The position numbers and the translations under genes were made by a program. Positions 45,572-55,400 of a stretch of DNA of 64,000 nt are shown piece by piece; position 1 is the stretch's first letter, and each line of letters starts with the position of its first letter. Origin of the DNA: Permianibacter aggregans. Its GTDB lineage: Bacteria; Pseudomonadota; Gammaproteobacteria; Enterobacterales; Permianibacteraceae. The notes beneath the pieces were generated by a model, which was not told the origin of the DNA, did not search any database, and saw only the letters and a list, made by a program, of their open reading frames with translations. The DNA lies in NCBI RefSeq assembly GCF_009756665.1, contig NZ_CP037953.1, positions 3,162,001 through 3,226,000 on the forward strand. Direction: 5' to 3'.

Positions 45572-45767
45572 TTAACGGCTTCCCTTACGGTTCTCGGGCA
45601 ACAATCGACTCAGGACAGCAGTAAATGTAGTGGGCAAAAACGGATTTGTCCTGCCGGTTGCGGCAGCCCGTGCTAATGCAGGGGGTAGGAGATATCGATT
45701 CTCAGCACCGCGATGGCCCGCTGTGCTAGGATCGCGCCCGTTTTTTGACCACCATCCGGCTTGCTCC

Positions 45768-46463
45768 GTGCTGACCCGTTTCCGCCCCGGCCTCTGGCCA
45801 ACCCTGACTGTGCTCGCAGCGCTGGTGCTGACGGTCAATCTGGGCTTTTGGCAGTTGCGTCGGGCGGCGGAAAAGCAGGCGTTGCTCGATGGCTGGCGGC
45901 AGGCGATGCAAGGTCCGGCGCTGAGCATCGGCGAGGCGGCTGCCCAACTAGGCAGCGGCAAGCCAATTAAGGCGCAAGTGCAAGGTCGCTGGTTGCCGGA
46001 ACCGTTGGTGGTCTGGGAGAACCGGCGGCTTGATGAGCGCCAGGGCATGCAGTTTCTGCAATGGCTGGAAACCGATGCCGGGCTTTTGCTGATCGATCGC
46101 GGCTGGAGCGCCGTAATGGTGGCGCCGGCGAGCGGCGAGGCGAGTGTGTCGGGTCAGTTATTGCAACCGGAATCGCCCTGGCGGCGACCGGTATTGAGCG
46201 GGCAGGGCGGCGTCATTAGAACACCGGTGCTCGATATGCCGGCGCTGGCCGAGTTGGCCCCCGCGGGTAAAACATCGCTCAGTTATCTGTTGCGGTTGCA
46301 CGGTGACAGCGAAGCGGCGCTGGCACCGGTCGGCCACCAACATCCGGTGATGCCGGTGCGTCACTATGGTTATGCGGTCACCTGGTTCGGTCTGAGCCTG
46401 GCGATCCTGTTGTTATTCCTCAAATGGTCCTGGCGGAAATCCGAAGTTCATGAACGAGACTGA
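45768..46463 (+). CDS. SURF1-family cytochrome oxidase assembly protein
   Basis: 231 residues from GTG 45768; the open frame upstream to 45630 runs through non-conserved sequence. Two membrane helices (about 5-22 and 209-226) flank the periplasmic domain; VNLGFWQLRRAAEKQALL is the SURF1 N-terminal signature and GYAVTWFGLSLAI the C-terminal one. Assists heme a insertion into cytochrome oxidase. First of four overlapping oxidase-assembly genes. Confidence 0.87.
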   Translation: MLTRFRPGLWPTLTVLAALVLTVNLGFWQLRRAAEKQALLDGWRQAMQGPALSIGEAAAQLGSGKPIKAQVQGRWLPEPLVVWENRRLDERQGMQFLQWLETDAGLLLIDRGWSAVMVAPASGEASVSGQLLQPESPWRRPVLSGQGGVIRTPVLDMPALAELAPAGKTSLSYLLRLHGDSEAALAPVGHQHPVMPVRHYGYAVTWFGLSLAILLLFLKWSWRKSEVHERD

Positions 46464-47034
46464 ACAACCCACACGCTTGTCGCGGGCGGAGATCATCCGT
46501 AACCGCATCAAACTGCTGGCCATCATGGCCGTCTTTGCGCTGCCGGTATTGATTGCCTACATGGGCTTTTTCGGCGGCTGGTTTCAAGACCGCCACACGG
46601 TCAACAAAGGCGAATTGCTGAATCCGACGCTGACCTTAAGCCAGTTTGAACTGGTCGATGCCGTCGACGCCTCAGCGTTCGAAACCGGTCAACATTGGTG
46701 GCTGCTGTTGGTGCAGACTCCGGGTACTTGTGATGCCTCGTGCGAACGGCAATTGATCACACTGCGTCAGACCTGGATTGGTCTTGGCAAACATCAGGAG
46801 CGGGTGCATACCGCTGTCGTCGGTGGCGAGCCGGGTAATCAGCCGCTGGAGCAAACCCGGGTGCTGCGCGCCAAGGGTAGCGATGCGCTGCCACCGGCGT
46901 TTTACATCGTCGATCCGCTCGGCAACATCATGTTGCGTTACCAATTGCCACAGAGCGAGCAGGACGCCATCGATCGCGCCAAGGATATGCGTACCGATTT
47001 TTCCAAATTGCTTCGTTATTCGCGGATAGGTTGA
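46450..47034 (+). CDS. Cytochrome oxidase-associated membrane protein
   Basis: 194 residues; one N-terminal helix (about 22-42) and a thioredoxin-like periplasmic domain (WWLLLVQTPGTCDASCERQLITLRQTW; two cysteines spaced CDASC). It overlaps SURF1 by 14 bases and ends one base before ctaA. Small proteins of this type sit between SURF1 and ctaA in many proteobacteria; probable copper/heme assembly helper. Confidence 0.75.
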   Translation: MNETEQPTRLSRAEIIRNRIKLLAIMAVFALPVLIAYMGFFGGWFQDRHTVNKGELLNPTLTLSQFELVDAVDASAFETGQHWWLLLVQTPGTCDASCERQLITLRQTWIGLGKHQERVHTAVVGGEPGNQPLEQTRVLRAKGSDALPPAFYIVDPLGNIMLRYQLPQSEQDAIDRAKDMRTDFSKLLRYSRIG

Positions 47035-47035
47035 T

Positions 47036-48046
47036 ATGACACGCCGTTTTACCCTGACTCGTCGTTTGGTCGGTTTCTCCATTGTGCTGGCCATGGTAGT
47101 CATCATGCTCGGCGCATGGACGCGTTTGTCGGATGCCGGTCTCGGCTGTCCGGATTGGCCCGGTTGTTACGGTCATTTGGTCGTGCCGGAAAAAGATCAT
47201 CAGCTTGAGCGCGCCGCAGCGTTGTTTCCGGAACACACGGTTGAGGCACATAAGGCCTGGCCGGAAATGATTCACCGCTATTTCGCCGGCACGCTCGGCT
47301 TGTTGATTTACGCGATTGCGTTTTTCAGCTGGCGTCAGCGCAAGCAAGGACATCCGGTGATACTGCCCACGTTCTTGGCGATCTGGGTGACCTGGCAGGC
47401 TGCACTTGGCATGTGGACCGTGACTTTGAAGTTATGGCCCATCGTCGTCATGGCGCATTTGCTGGGCGGCTTCATCACGCTGGTGGCGCTGGCCATTCTG
47501 CATCTGAATATTTCCTTCCCGGAAATGCATGTCGAGGTGAAAAATCGCACACGCTTGCTGGCGAAAATTGCTGCCGCCGTGGTGTTTGTGCAAATCATGC
47601 TCGGTGGTTGGGTCAGTGCCAATTACGCGGCGCTGGCTTGTACTGAGTTTCCGATTTGTCATGTCGGCTGGACCGAACACGCCGACTTCGCCAAAGGTTT
47701 TGAGCCGCATTATCCCGGTGAGAAAAACTACGAGTTTGGTTTGCTGAGCCCGGAAGCGCGAGTCGCCGTGCACGCCACACATCGTATCGGTGCTTACACG
47801 ACGTTTGCCGTCATGGCGCTGTTGGTTTTCTGGCTTTGGCGCGAAAAAGCGGCGTTCGCGAAATTATTTGCGCCAGTGCTGGCCGTTGTGCTGATCGTGC
47901 AAATGTCATTGGGTGTCGCGAACGTCGTTATGCATTTGCCGCTCAATGTCGCGGTCGCGCACAACGCCGTTGGCGCGTTGTTGCTGCTGACTATTGCGAT
48001 TCTAAACGTCGTCTTGATTCGCGGCCGACAGCGAGCGCAGACATGA
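47036..48046 (+). CDS. ctaA: Heme A synthase (COX15/CtaA)
   Basis: 336 residues, eight predicted helices. Converts heme O to heme A for aa3-type oxidases. [41 protein letters not shown] and [14 protein letters not shown] (with His), and later HLLGGF and [10 protein letters not shown] histidines ligate heme. Cysteine pairs ([15 protein letters not shown]) are in the extracytoplasmic loops, as in the type with loop disulfides. ATGA overlap with cyoE. Confidence 0.95.
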   Translation: MTRRFTLTRRLVGFSIVLAMVVIMLGAWTRLSDAGLGCPDWPGCYGHLVVPEKDHQLERAAALFPEHTVEAHKAWPEMIHRYFAGTLGLLIYAIAFFSWRQRKQGHPVILPTFLAIWVTWQAALGMWTVTLKLWPIVVMAHLLGGFITLVALAILHLNISFPEMHVEVKNRTRLLAKIAAAVVFVQIMLGGWVSANYAALACTEFPICHVGWTEHADFAKGFEPHYPGEKNYEFGLLSPEARVAVHATHRIGAYTTFAVMALLVFWLWREKAAFAKLFAPVLAVVLIVQMSLGVANVVMHLPLNVAVAHNAVGALLLLTIAILNVVLIRGRQRAQT

Positions 48047-48939
48047 ACGAAGCAAGCAACGTCAGTCTCGGCTGGCGCGACTATTTTGAACTGACCAAGC
48101 CGCGTGTCGTGGCTCTGCTGCTGCTGACAGCCGTGGTCGGCATGTTCCTGGCGCAAGATCCGGCGGTGTCATTGTTGCCGCCGTGGCAGGCACTAGTGTT
48201 TGGTACGCTCGGTATTGGCCTTGCCTCCGGTTCCGCTGCCGCCGTCAATCACGTACTCGATCAGCGCATCGATGCCATCATGGCGCGCACCAGCAACCGG
48301 CCGTTGCCAAAAGGCAAAATGACGACCTTACCGGCGGCGTTGTTTGCTGCGCTGCTGGCGGTACTGTCGATGGTCATGCTGTGGTTTTTGGTTAACCCAA
48401 CCACGGCGGTGTTGACCTTTTTGAGCCTGGTCGGTTACGCGTTTATCTACACCGGTTACTTGAAACGGGCTACGACGCAGAACATCGTGATCGGTGGTTT
48501 ATCCGGTGCGGCGCCACCGCTGCTGGGCTGGGCTTCTGTCAGTGGCGATATTCACCCGCACGCGTTGTTATTGGTGCTAATCATTTTCGTCTGGACGCCA
48601 CCGCATTTCTGGGCGCTGGCGATTCATCGCAAAGACGATTACGCGAAAGCCGATATCCCGATGCTACCTGTGGTGTTTGGTGTCGAATTCACCAAAACCA
48701 GCGTGCTGGGTTACACGGTATTGCTGGTGCTGACCACGCTGCTACCTTACCTGACCAAAATGAGCGGCCTGATTTATTTAATCGGCTCGCTGATTCTCGG
48801 TTTCTGGTTCCTGTGGCACGCGTTTATGTTGAAATACCGTGACGATGGTACGCGCGCGATGGCGACGTTCCGATTTTCGATTCTGTATCTGATGGCGCTG
48901 TTTGTCGTGCTGTTGGTTGACCATTACGTCACGATTTAA
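48043..48939 (+). CDS. cyoE: Protoheme IX farnesyltransferase (heme O synthase)
   Basis: 298 residues from ATG 48043, which overlaps the ctaA stop. Nine hydrophobic helices; [15 protein letters not shown] is the family start and [21 protein letters not shown] carries the prenyl-binding aspartates (Asp73, Asp77). Attaches farnesyl to heme B, giving heme O, the CtaA substrate. The name ctaB is equally used. Confidence 0.95.
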   Translation: MNEASNVSLGWRDYFELTKPRVVALLLLTAVVGMFLAQDPAVSLLPPWQALVFGTLGIGLASGSAAAVNHVLDQRIDAIMARTSNRPLPKGKMTTLPAALFAALLAVLSMVMLWFLVNPTTAVLTFLSLVGYAFIYTGYLKRATTQNIVIGGLSGAAPPLLGWASVSGDIHPHALLLVLIIFVWTPPHFWALAIHRKDDYAKADIPMLPVVFGVEFTKTSVLGYTVLLVLTTLLPYLTKMSGLIYLIGSLILGFWFLWHAFMLKYRDDGTRAMATFRFSILYLMALFVVLLVDHYVTI

Positions 48940-48955
48940 TGACTGAAGAGTAGCG

Positions 48956-48983
48956 TCATTCCCGCGTAGGCGGGAATCCAGAG
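48956..48983. repeat. Single REP-like repeat
   Basis: Half of the repeat pair seen at 6035-6104: GTCATTCCCGCGTAGGCGGGAATCCAGA. Lies between cyoE and the SCO gene and includes an internal hairpin (ATTCCCGC/GCGGGAAT). Confidence 0.75.
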
Positions 48984-49045
48984 CCAATCGACTTCTGGAC
49001 TTCTGCCTATTTGGATCTGCCATTCTCAAGGGGGAGTAGCAAACC

Positions 49046-49684
49046 ATGTCCATGTTTCGCCGCCAAAGCTGGATCATCGTCGCCGTCGTTGTCGTCGCCG
49101 CCATCGCCGGTGCCTGGTTTCTGCAATCCGCCAGCCAGCCGGAAACGATTGTCGAATTGAAAACTGGCCAGCGTTATCCGGAGCCGAAAAGTCTGGCGGG
49201 TTTCAAACTCGTTGACCAACACGGCCAGCCATTTACGCTGGAGCAGTTGCAAGGCAAATGGAGTTTCGTTTTCTTCGGCTACACCACCTGCCCGGATATT
49301 TGTCCGATGACACTATCGGAAATGGCTCGTCTGCAAAGCATGCTGCCGGATGCACTGAAAAACGATACCCGTTTTGTTTTTATTTCAGTCGACCCGGAGC
49401 GCGACACCGTTGAACAACTGGCGCAGTACCTGCCGTTCTTCAATGCTGACATCATCGGCGTCACCGGCGAGCTTGATGGCACTACTGCATTCGCGCGTCA
49501 GCTCGGCGTCGCGGCGGTCAAAGTACCGCAGGAAGGCGGTAGCTACTTGGTCGATCACAGCGTCCGCGTGTTTCTGCTGAACCCGAAAGGCGAGCGTTAT
49601 GCGCTGTTTTCACCAACCGTTGGCGCCAGTTTCCGGGCTGATGAATTGTTGGCGGATTATTTGATGGTTCGTGGGCAGAATTGA
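49046..49684 (+). CDS. SCO1/SenC copper chaperone for cytochrome oxidase
   Basis: 212 residues. N-terminal anchor (about 9-27) and a thioredoxin-like periplasmic domain with copper-binding Cys82 and Cys86 (TCPDIC) and His171 (VDHSVR). Delivers Cu to the CuA centre. GGGGGAG nine bases upstream. Separate promoter from cyoE likely, given the 106-base gap with a REP unit. Confidence 0.94.
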   Translation: MSMFRRQSWIIVAVVVVAAIAGAWFLQSASQPETIVELKTGQRYPEPKSLAGFKLVDQHGQPFTLEQLQGKWSFVFFGYTTCPDICPMTLSEMARLQSMLPDALKNDTRFVFISVDPERDTVEQLAQYLPFFNADIIGVTGELDGTTAFARQLGVAAVKVPQEGGSYLVDHSVRVFLLNPKGERYALFSPTVGASFRADELLADYLMVRGQN

Positions 49685-49728
49685 TCCGCTCTCACCAAGG
49701 CATTTCGATCTACTGTTGCGATTGGTAG

Positions 49729-49746
49729 GTGCGAATTCATTCGCAC
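49729..49746. repeat. Short palindromic repeat GTGCGAATTCATTCGCAC
   Basis: Perfect 18-bp palindrome between the SCO gene and the response regulator gene; a one-mismatch copy is at 25750-25767. Confidence 0.75.
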
Positions 49747-49758
49747 ACTGGCTAAGGT

Positions 49759-50385
49759 TTAAAGCAGTCCATGCTCCATCGCTTTCAATACCGCTCGCGT
49801 CCTGTCTCGCACCCCCAGCTTCGCCAAAATCTCTGAAATATAATTTTTCACCGTGCCTTCGGCCAGTTCCAATGCGCGGGCGATTTCCTTGTTGCTGAAT
49901 CCTGCCGACATCAGTTGTAGCACTTCCTGTTCACGTGCCGATAAAGGTTCCACTGACAACAGCGGATCGACATCCGTTTTGATTGGCTTGTCTGGTATCG
50001 CCACCGGCTTGATGATGCTCTTGCCCTGGTGCACGGCTTTGACGGCATCGAGCAACTCATCGAGCGCCACGTCTTTCAGCAAATAACCACGGGCACCGGC
50101 TTCGATGCTGGCGATTACGCCTTCGTCGTCATCGAAGGTGGTCAGGATAATCACCGGAATAGTGATTTTCGCTGCGCGCATTTTTTTTAAGGTTTCGACG
50201 CCGTTACAAACCGGCATGCGCAAATCGAGCAGGATGACATCGGGCTTGTGATCGGCGAGCCAGGGTAACAACTCATCGCCATGATTGAATTCGGCGACGA
50301 CGGTTAAGTCCTTGCTCAGCGACAGCAGCGAGACAATACCTTGACGCACCAGCGTCTGGTCGTCGACTATCGCTACCTTAATCAT
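49759..50385 (-). CDS. NarL/FixJ-family response regulator
   Basis: 208 residues. Receiver domain with phospho-acceptor Asp54 (ILLDLRMP) and DD pair at 8-9, then a LuxR-type HTH (LSAREQEVLQLMSAGFSNKEIARALELAEGTVKNYI). Overlaps the kinase gene by four bases; the pair is one two-component system. Stimulus unknown. Confidence 0.95.
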   Translation of the reverse strand: MIKVAIVDDQTLVRQGIVSLLSLSKDLTVVAEFNHGDELLPWLADHKPDVILLDLRMPVCNGVETLKKMRAAKITIPVIILTTFDDDEGVIASIEAGARGYLLKDVALDELLDAVKAVHQGKSIIKPVAIPDKPIKTDVDPLLSVEPLSAREQEVLQLMSAGFSNKEIARALELAEGTVKNYISEILAKLGVRDRTRAVLKAMEHGLL

Positions 50386-51518
50386 GACGCAGGCAAGCTC
50401 AAGTGTACGAAAAAGCCCTGATTTTCGGCGCTGCCGTAACGTAGCGTGCCAGACAGCGCTTCGACTCGCTCACGCAGCCCTTTCAAGCCGTATCCTTCGG
50501 CAATCGGATGTTGGACTTGGCCGTTATCGATGGCATCGATGATCAGATTTTCCTGTTCCTGACGGATATTGATCGTCAGCTCGCTGGCATCGGAATGCTT
50601 TAAACAATTGGTGATGATTTCCTGCGTGGCGCGCAGAATCGTCTCAGCGGTTTTCGCATCATGGCAAAGTAACTCGCGCTCGACGTCCAGCTTCAGTTTC
50701 AGGCGTGGCACAACAGCAACAATCGGTTGCAGCAACTCGCGGATATTGACGCTTGGGAGCGCACGCATATCGCTGACCGTGGCACGCACATCGGCCAGCA
50801 ACAATTTGGTCAGGTGCCGGGATTTCTGAATGGTGTTTTGCAAGGCCTCGCCTTGTTGATGACTGGCGAGCTCCAATTGCAGCGCCAGACTGGTCAGGTG
50901 ATGACCCATGCTGTCATGCAAGTCACGGGCAATACGCAGCCGCTCATGTTCCTTGGCATTGGCGGCCAGTAATTGTTGCGTTGCCTGCAACTCAGCATTT
51001 TTCTCGGCCAACTTGTCGCGGGCTTTTTCCGCCTCCAGTGCATGCACCGACAGTAGAATTCCGAAGCTGGAAAACAGGAAATACATCGCCAACTCCCAGA
51101 TCCAGCTTTGATCAGAATGCTGCCATTGATCGATGCCAATCAATAGCACCAACGTCAGTGCCGTCGCCAGCAGTGAACGCACCATCGATGTGACATGCGG
51201 CAACTGGCTGGCCCAGATAATCACATAAATCAGATGCAGACTGCGCACTTCAATCAATTGCATCAGTAAGATCGAGACCCACTGCAACGCCAGGGCAAAA
51301 CGTTCAAGCTGCCCCTCGTTGAACGTAAACGGTTGCGTGTAGCGCAGAAAACCGGTGATAAAACCCAAAAGACCCAGACTGTAGCCCAGCGCTTGTGGCC
51401 ACGGCATATCGATGACGGCACGTCGATCGACAAACACCGATAAATAGGCAATCAGCAGCCAAGTGCCGATACCGACAAACACCAGATGATCGGTGCGTTT
51501 CCACTGGAATTTGAACAT
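50382..51518 (-). CDS. NarL-type membrane sensor histidine kinase
   Basis: 378 residues from ATG 51518 (GGAG upstream). About five to six N-terminal helices (12-160) with no separate sensor domain, a coiled coil, then HisKA_3 with His201 (RIARDLHDSMGHHLTSLALQLE) and an HATPase (TQEIITNCLKHSDAS, GYGLKGLRERVEAL). The sensor is probably the membrane part, sensing envelope or membrane state (inference). Confidence 0.92.
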   Translation of the reverse strand: MFKFQWKRTDHLVFVGIGTWLLIAYLSVFVDRRAVIDMPWPQALGYSLGLLGFITGFLRYTQPFTFNEGQLERFALALQWVSILLMQLIEVRSLHLIYVIIWASQLPHVTSMVRSLLATALTLVLLIGIDQWQHSDQSWIWELAMYFLFSSFGILLSVHALEAEKARDKLAEKNAELQATQQLLAANAKEHERLRIARDLHDSMGHHLTSLALQLELASHQQGEALQNTIQKSRHLTKLLLADVRATVSDMRALPSVNIRELLQPIVAVVPRLKLKLDVERELLCHDAKTAETILRATQEIITNCLKHSDASELTINIRQEQENLIIDAIDNGQVQHPIAEGYGLKGLRERVEALSGTLRYGSAENQGFFVHLSLPAS

Positions 51519-51612
51519 CGTGTGCTCCGCCAGACAAACCTTCACTGGCAATGTAAGGCATGCTTAGCGCATCGCCAAGTGCCGAAAGTCACGATGAATA
51601 ATGAAGAAGGAA

Positions 51613-51686
51613 TGGAGCGGGTGATGGGAATCGAACCCACGCTATCGGCTTGGGAAGCCGAAGTTCTGCCATTGAACTACACCCGC
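51613..51686 (-). tRNA. tRNA-Gly (CCC anticodon)
   Basis: A 74-base cloverleaf on the minus strand. The acceptor stem GCGGGTG pairs with CACCCGC, the anticodon loop is TTCCCAA (anticodon CCC), the T-loop is GTTCGATTC and the 3' CCA is encoded. Monocistronic, between the kinase gene and a beta-barrel gene. Confidence 0.96.
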
Positions 51687-51786
51687 CTGTCGCTGCGCAT
51701 ATTAGCGATGCGTACGGTTATCTACAATGCAGTGAGCCATAGGGGCTGGCATAATGCCTGCACCATTCCGAACAGGACGGACCATT

Positions 51787-52353
51787 ATGCACAGATGGAT
51801 TATGGCGGGTAGTTTGTTGGCGGCTTCGCTGACCTCGGTGGCTGAGCAACGGCTGGTGTTTGGTAGCGGTTATCGTTGGACCCAGGATGTCACCGTCGAT
51901 CAGGTGGATACCGGCATTCGTGAAGACCAGAGTTTGGCGGCGGCATTTGAATGGCCGTATTCGGCCGTTGCCGATTGGCAACTTTATCTCAGCCAGACGG
52001 AAACCGACGTCGACAACGCGGCGCGCGATGCCTTGGATATCCGCGTGGCGCAAATTGGTGGTGTGCGTTGGCTCGAGTCCGGTGATTTTCGTCCCTACCT
52101 CGGTGCTACCGGTGGAGTGACGCAACTGTCGCTGGCCGACGACACGATGACCCGTGCTTCACTTTCGCTGTTTGCCGGTTTGAATTGGGATATCGCATCG
52201 GCTGCCGCGATACGCGCCGAACTGCGCTGGATAGGTACCTATGTTGATTCCGAGACGGAGTTGCGTTGTGCCGGTGGCCGCTGTGTGCTGACCGTTGATG
52301 CCGGCTTGTGGCGGCAGACTGACGCCAATCTGCAAGTGGTGTTTCGCTTTTAA
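51787..52353 (+). CDS. Small outer-membrane beta-barrel protein
   Basis: 188 residues from ATG 51787 (AGGA upstream), signal peptide about 1-19. Alternating beta strands ending in a terminal aromatic (LQVVFRF) fit an eight-stranded OmpA/OmpW-like barrel. A Cys pair (RCAGGRC) sits in a late loop. No homologue recalled. Confidence 0.72.
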   Translation: MHRWIMAGSLLAASLTSVAEQRLVFGSGYRWTQDVTVDQVDTGIREDQSLAAAFEWPYSAVADWQLYLSQTETDVDNAARDALDIRVAQIGGVRWLESGDFRPYLGATGGVTQLSLADDTMTRASLSLFAGLNWDIASAAAIRAELRWIGTYVDSETELRCAGGRCVLTVDAGLWRQTDANLQVVFRF

Positions 52354-52379
52354 TTTCTCATTGTTTCAGGAAAATAATA

Positions 52380-52850
52380 ATGACTAATTTTGTTATGTCG
52401 AAATGGCAGCAGATGCATGGCAGTGCATTGGGCCGCTGGTTGTTCACGAAAATCGTTTGTATGCGCGCGCCATACTTCGCCAGCATTTCGCCGCGTTTCG
52501 AGGTGCTCGATCACAACTCGGCAACGGTTTATGTAAAAAAACGCCGACGCGTGACCAATCATATCAACACCGTGCACGCAATTGCCATGTGCAATGCTTG
52601 CGAACTGGTGGCTGGAGTTGGCATGGAAGCAAATATGCCCAAACACATGCGCTGGATTCCGAAAGGCATGACGGTCAGCTATCTGGCAAAATCCACCGGC
52701 GGAGTACGGGTGCAAGGCCGTTTCACGATTCCGGAAGGCAACGAAGCCGTTGATGTGCCGGTGCAATGCGATGTCGTCGATGATGCCGGCAAGCTGGTCA
52801 TGACGGCGGTTGTCACCATGTATTTATCACCACGCAAGAAAGCTGAGTAA
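52380..52850 (+). CDS. DUF4442 hotdog-fold protein
   Basis: 156 residues. Hotdog-fold thioesterase-like DUF4442: RFEVLDHNSATVYVKKRRRVTNHINTVHAIAMCNACELVAG is the helix-containing core. Possible acyl-CoA thioesterase. Three bases from rlmJ, so probably co-transcribed. Confidence 0.85.
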   Translation: MTNFVMSKWQQMHGSALGRWLFTKIVCMRAPYFASISPRFEVLDHNSATVYVKKRRRVTNHINTVHAIAMCNACELVAGVGMEANMPKHMRWIPKGMTVSYLAKSTGGVRVQGRFTIPEGNEAVDVPVQCDVVDDAGKLVMTAVVTMYLSPRKKAE

Positions 52851-52853
52851 CTG

Positions 52854-53711
52854 ATGCAACTGAATTATCGCCACGGATTCCATGCCGGCAATGTCGCCGA
52901 TGTGTTCAAACACACGATGTTGTTGCTATTGCTGGAAGCGATGCAGAAAAAAGACAAACCGTTTCTGTATCTGGACACTCACGCCGGGCGCGGTCAGTAC
53001 GATTTGCTCGCCAGCGAAGGCGAAGCAACCGGCGAATGGCGCGATGGTATTGCCCGCTTGCAGGACTGGCCCGATGCGCCGGCAATCGTGCAAACCTTGC
53101 TGGACGACATCCGGCAATTGAATCGTCATCGCGGTCAAACTGCGCTTCGGTACTATCCTGGGTCGCCATGGTTAGCGATGCAGCATTTGCGTGAGCAAGA
53201 TCGAGCGGTGTTCTGCGAGCTGCAACAGACCGAATACAAAACCCTGCAGCAGTATTTGGCGCCATTTATTCGTGCAGAAGTCGAGCAGCGTGATGGTTAT
53301 CAAGCGCTGAAAGCTTTGCTGCCACCAGTGGAAAAGCGCGCACTGGTGTTGATCGACCCACCCTTTGAAACCGAGAAAGACAGTTGGAGTGCGTTGGTCA
53401 AATCCTTGCAGGAAGCGCATCGTCGATTCGCCACCGGCGTTTACACCATTTGGTATCCGGTCAAGGCGCAAAGCGAAGCGCGTCGCTTTCATCGACTATT
53501 GAAAGACAGCGGCATTCGCCGAATTGCTTACGCTGAGTTGACCACGTTTGAAGATGTTGCCAACGTTGGTTTGAATGGCAGTGGTATGATCATCGTCAAT
53601 CCGCCTTACCAGCTTGATCAACAATTGGCTGAGGTGATGCCGGCGATGTGGCGGCGCTTATCGGAACGGGGCGCCGGAAAGTTCGAACAAGGCGTTATTG
53701 TCGGCGAGTAA
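52854..53711 (+). CDS. rlmJ: 23S rRNA adenine-2030 N6-methyltransferase
   Basis: 285 residues. MQLNYRHGFHAGNVADVFKH is the RlmJ N-terminus; LDTHAGRGQYDL includes the SAM site and LVLIDPPFE carries the catalytic DPPF tetrad for N6-adenine methylation. Followed by a strong terminator. Confidence 0.95.
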   Translation: MQLNYRHGFHAGNVADVFKHTMLLLLLEAMQKKDKPFLYLDTHAGRGQYDLLASEGEATGEWRDGIARLQDWPDAPAIVQTLLDDIRQLNRHRGQTALRYYPGSPWLAMQHLREQDRAVFCELQQTEYKTLQQYLAPFIRAEVEQRDGYQALKALLPPVEKRALVLIDPPFETEKDSWSALVKSLQEAHRRFATGVYTIWYPVKAQSEARRFHRLLKDSGIRRIAYAELTTFEDVANVGLNGSGMIIVNPPYQLDQQLAEVMPAMWRRLSERGAGKFEQGVIVGE

Positions 53712-53727
53712 ATTTAATCTCGCGCAA

Positions 53728-53759
53728 TAAAAAAGGCGTGCTGAGCACGCCTTTTTTAT
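53728..53759. terminator. Bidirectional rho-independent terminator
   Basis: Hairpin arms AAAAAAGGCGTGCT/CACGCCTTTTTT-type around GAG between convergent rlmJ and tolC. Confidence 0.92.
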
Positions 53760-53769
53760 TCTTCGCCAA

Positions 53770-55134
53770 TTATGGTTGCAACCAGCTATTGACGGTCATG
53801 ATGTCCTGTTCGGTGATGGTGCCGGCAGCCGCTTTCAGTCGCAGTGTATTCAGCACGTAATCGTAACGGGCACGTTGCAGATTGCGTTTGGCCTGGAAAA
53901 GGTTCGAGGTCGCTTGCAATACGTCAACGATGGTACGGGTACCGACATCGAAACCTGCCTGCGTTGCTTCCAGCGCACTCTGCGCCGATACTTCGGCCTG
54001 CTCCAGTGCCCGCACGGACGATACCGATGCATTCAAACCAAGGTAAGCGCTTTTCGAGTCGCGTATGACCTGGCGGTGAGTGCGTTCCAAATCTTGCGTG
54101 CTTACTTCAAAATTGTGCTCAGCCTGAGTGGTTTGAGAGCTGGTGCGTAGGCCGGAGAAAATCGGAATAGTCAGCGTCACGCCAACACGATAGTTTTCAC
54201 CCTGGTTGTCGAACTGTGAGGTGCCAGTGGCTGTTTCGTTGTCACCATCAGAACTGGAGTCAGTGTACGAGGCACTCAAATCCAGTGTAGGTAAATGACC
54301 GGCAAAGTTGCGCTTGATTTCCTGGCGCGCGATGTCGACCGCCAGACGTTGGCTTTGCAGTGTCAGGTTGTTTTCACCAGCGACACGAATCCAGTCATCG
54401 GCGCTGGCCGGGTCTGGTTTGCTCATCGGGAATTTCGGGTTCAGAGAAGAAATGTCCTGATAATACTGACCGGTAATCTGGCGCAGCGCTTCCCAAGCAT
54501 TGTCGAGCGTGTTCTGGGCGGCAATCAGGTTGGCCTGGGTTTGATCGTATCGGGCCTGGGCTTCATGAACATCGGTAATCGCGATCAGGCCGACCTGGAA
54601 ACGCTGATTGGTCTGTTCCAATTGTTTGCCGACCGCTTCCAGTTCGGCGCTCGAAAACTCGACGCCGTCCTGCGCTGCCAGTACATCAAAGTAGGCTTGC
54701 GCGACACGGGTGACCAGGTTCTGTGCTTCACCTTTCAGGCTCAGCTCGGCTTGCTCTACACGCTTTTCCGTTTGCGACAAATTGATCCAGGTATCGTGGT
54801 GATAAATCTGCTGATTCAGCGACAGGCTCAGCGATTCGGCATCAGTAGTTGTAGTGTTTTCCGCTGAAGGGAATGGTACGCCACCGAGAATTTGGGTACC
54901 GCTTGAGGTGTTTTCCGTGCGCGAAGCGCTGACGGTACCGGTAATTTGCGGCAACAACGTGGCACGGGCTTGGGTAATGTTTTCCTGGGCAGCATCGCGG
55001 CGAGACTGGGCAGCCAGGAATTGCGGGTCATTCTTGACCGCAGCATTGAATACCTCGGCGAGGTTTTCGGCGTGAGCAGTACCGATAAACAGCGTCAGGG
55101 CGGCAGCAATCGGCGTCAGGACAGATTTAGGCAT
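53770..55134 (-). CDS. tolC: TolC-family outer-membrane channel protein
   Basis: 454 residues, signal peptide about 1-22. Trimeric channel-tunnel: two outer-membrane efflux protein repeats with long coiled-coil helices (YFDVLAAQDGVEFSSAELEAVGKQLEQTNQRFQVGL and SAQSALEATQAGFDVGTRTIVDVLQATSNLFQAKRNL blocks). Works with RND, ABC (perhaps the MacB-like system at 6187) and type I secretion pumps. In Pseudomonas tolC lies next to thiC, as here. Confidence 0.95.
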   Translation of the reverse strand: MPKSVLTPIAAALTLFIGTAHAENLAEVFNAAVKNDPQFLAAQSRRDAAQENITQARATLLPQITGTVSASRTENTSSGTQILGGVPFPSAENTTTTDAESLSLSLNQQIYHHDTWINLSQTEKRVEQAELSLKGEAQNLVTRVAQAYFDVLAAQDGVEFSSAELEAVGKQLEQTNQRFQVGLIAITDVHEAQARYDQTQANLIAAQNTLDNAWEALRQITGQYYQDISSLNPKFPMSKPDPASADDWIRVAGENNLTLQSQRLAVDIARQEIKRNFAGHLPTLDLSASYTDSSSDGDNETATGTSQFDNQGENYRVGVTLTIPIFSGLRTSSQTTQAEHNFEVSTQDLERTHRQVIRDSKSAYLGLNASVSSVRALEQAEVSAQSALEATQAGFDVGTRTIVDVLQATSNLFQAKRNLQRARYDYVLNTLRLKAAAGTITEQDIMTVNSWLQP

Positions 55135-55327
55135 GGTGGCTCCATGTTGTCATTGATTCGAAAAAGGGCAAGCACCAAACGTCGACCTCAAGCGACCAAT
55201 CACTCGCTGAAATCAACCACGGGTCCACAAAGACACCGTCAGCACTCCTTGGAAGTTTGCGGAAAATTCTTCGGCTCTGGGGCCAAGCCTCGGTGAGTCG
55301 AATGCCTTTTACGATGACTTCCAAACA

Positions 55328-55354
55328 AAATACGCGTCAGTGAGACGCGTATTT
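55328..55354 (-). terminator. Rho-independent terminator after the Pcm-like gene
   Basis: Perfect arms AAATACGCGTC/GACGCGTATTT around a 5-base loop; on the minus strand a T-rich run follows. It separates the methyltransferase gene from tolC, so they are not a simple operon. Confidence 0.85.
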
Positions 55355-55400
55355 GACTCAAACAGTTGTTACACCGCCACCACCAACATGTTTCAAAATC

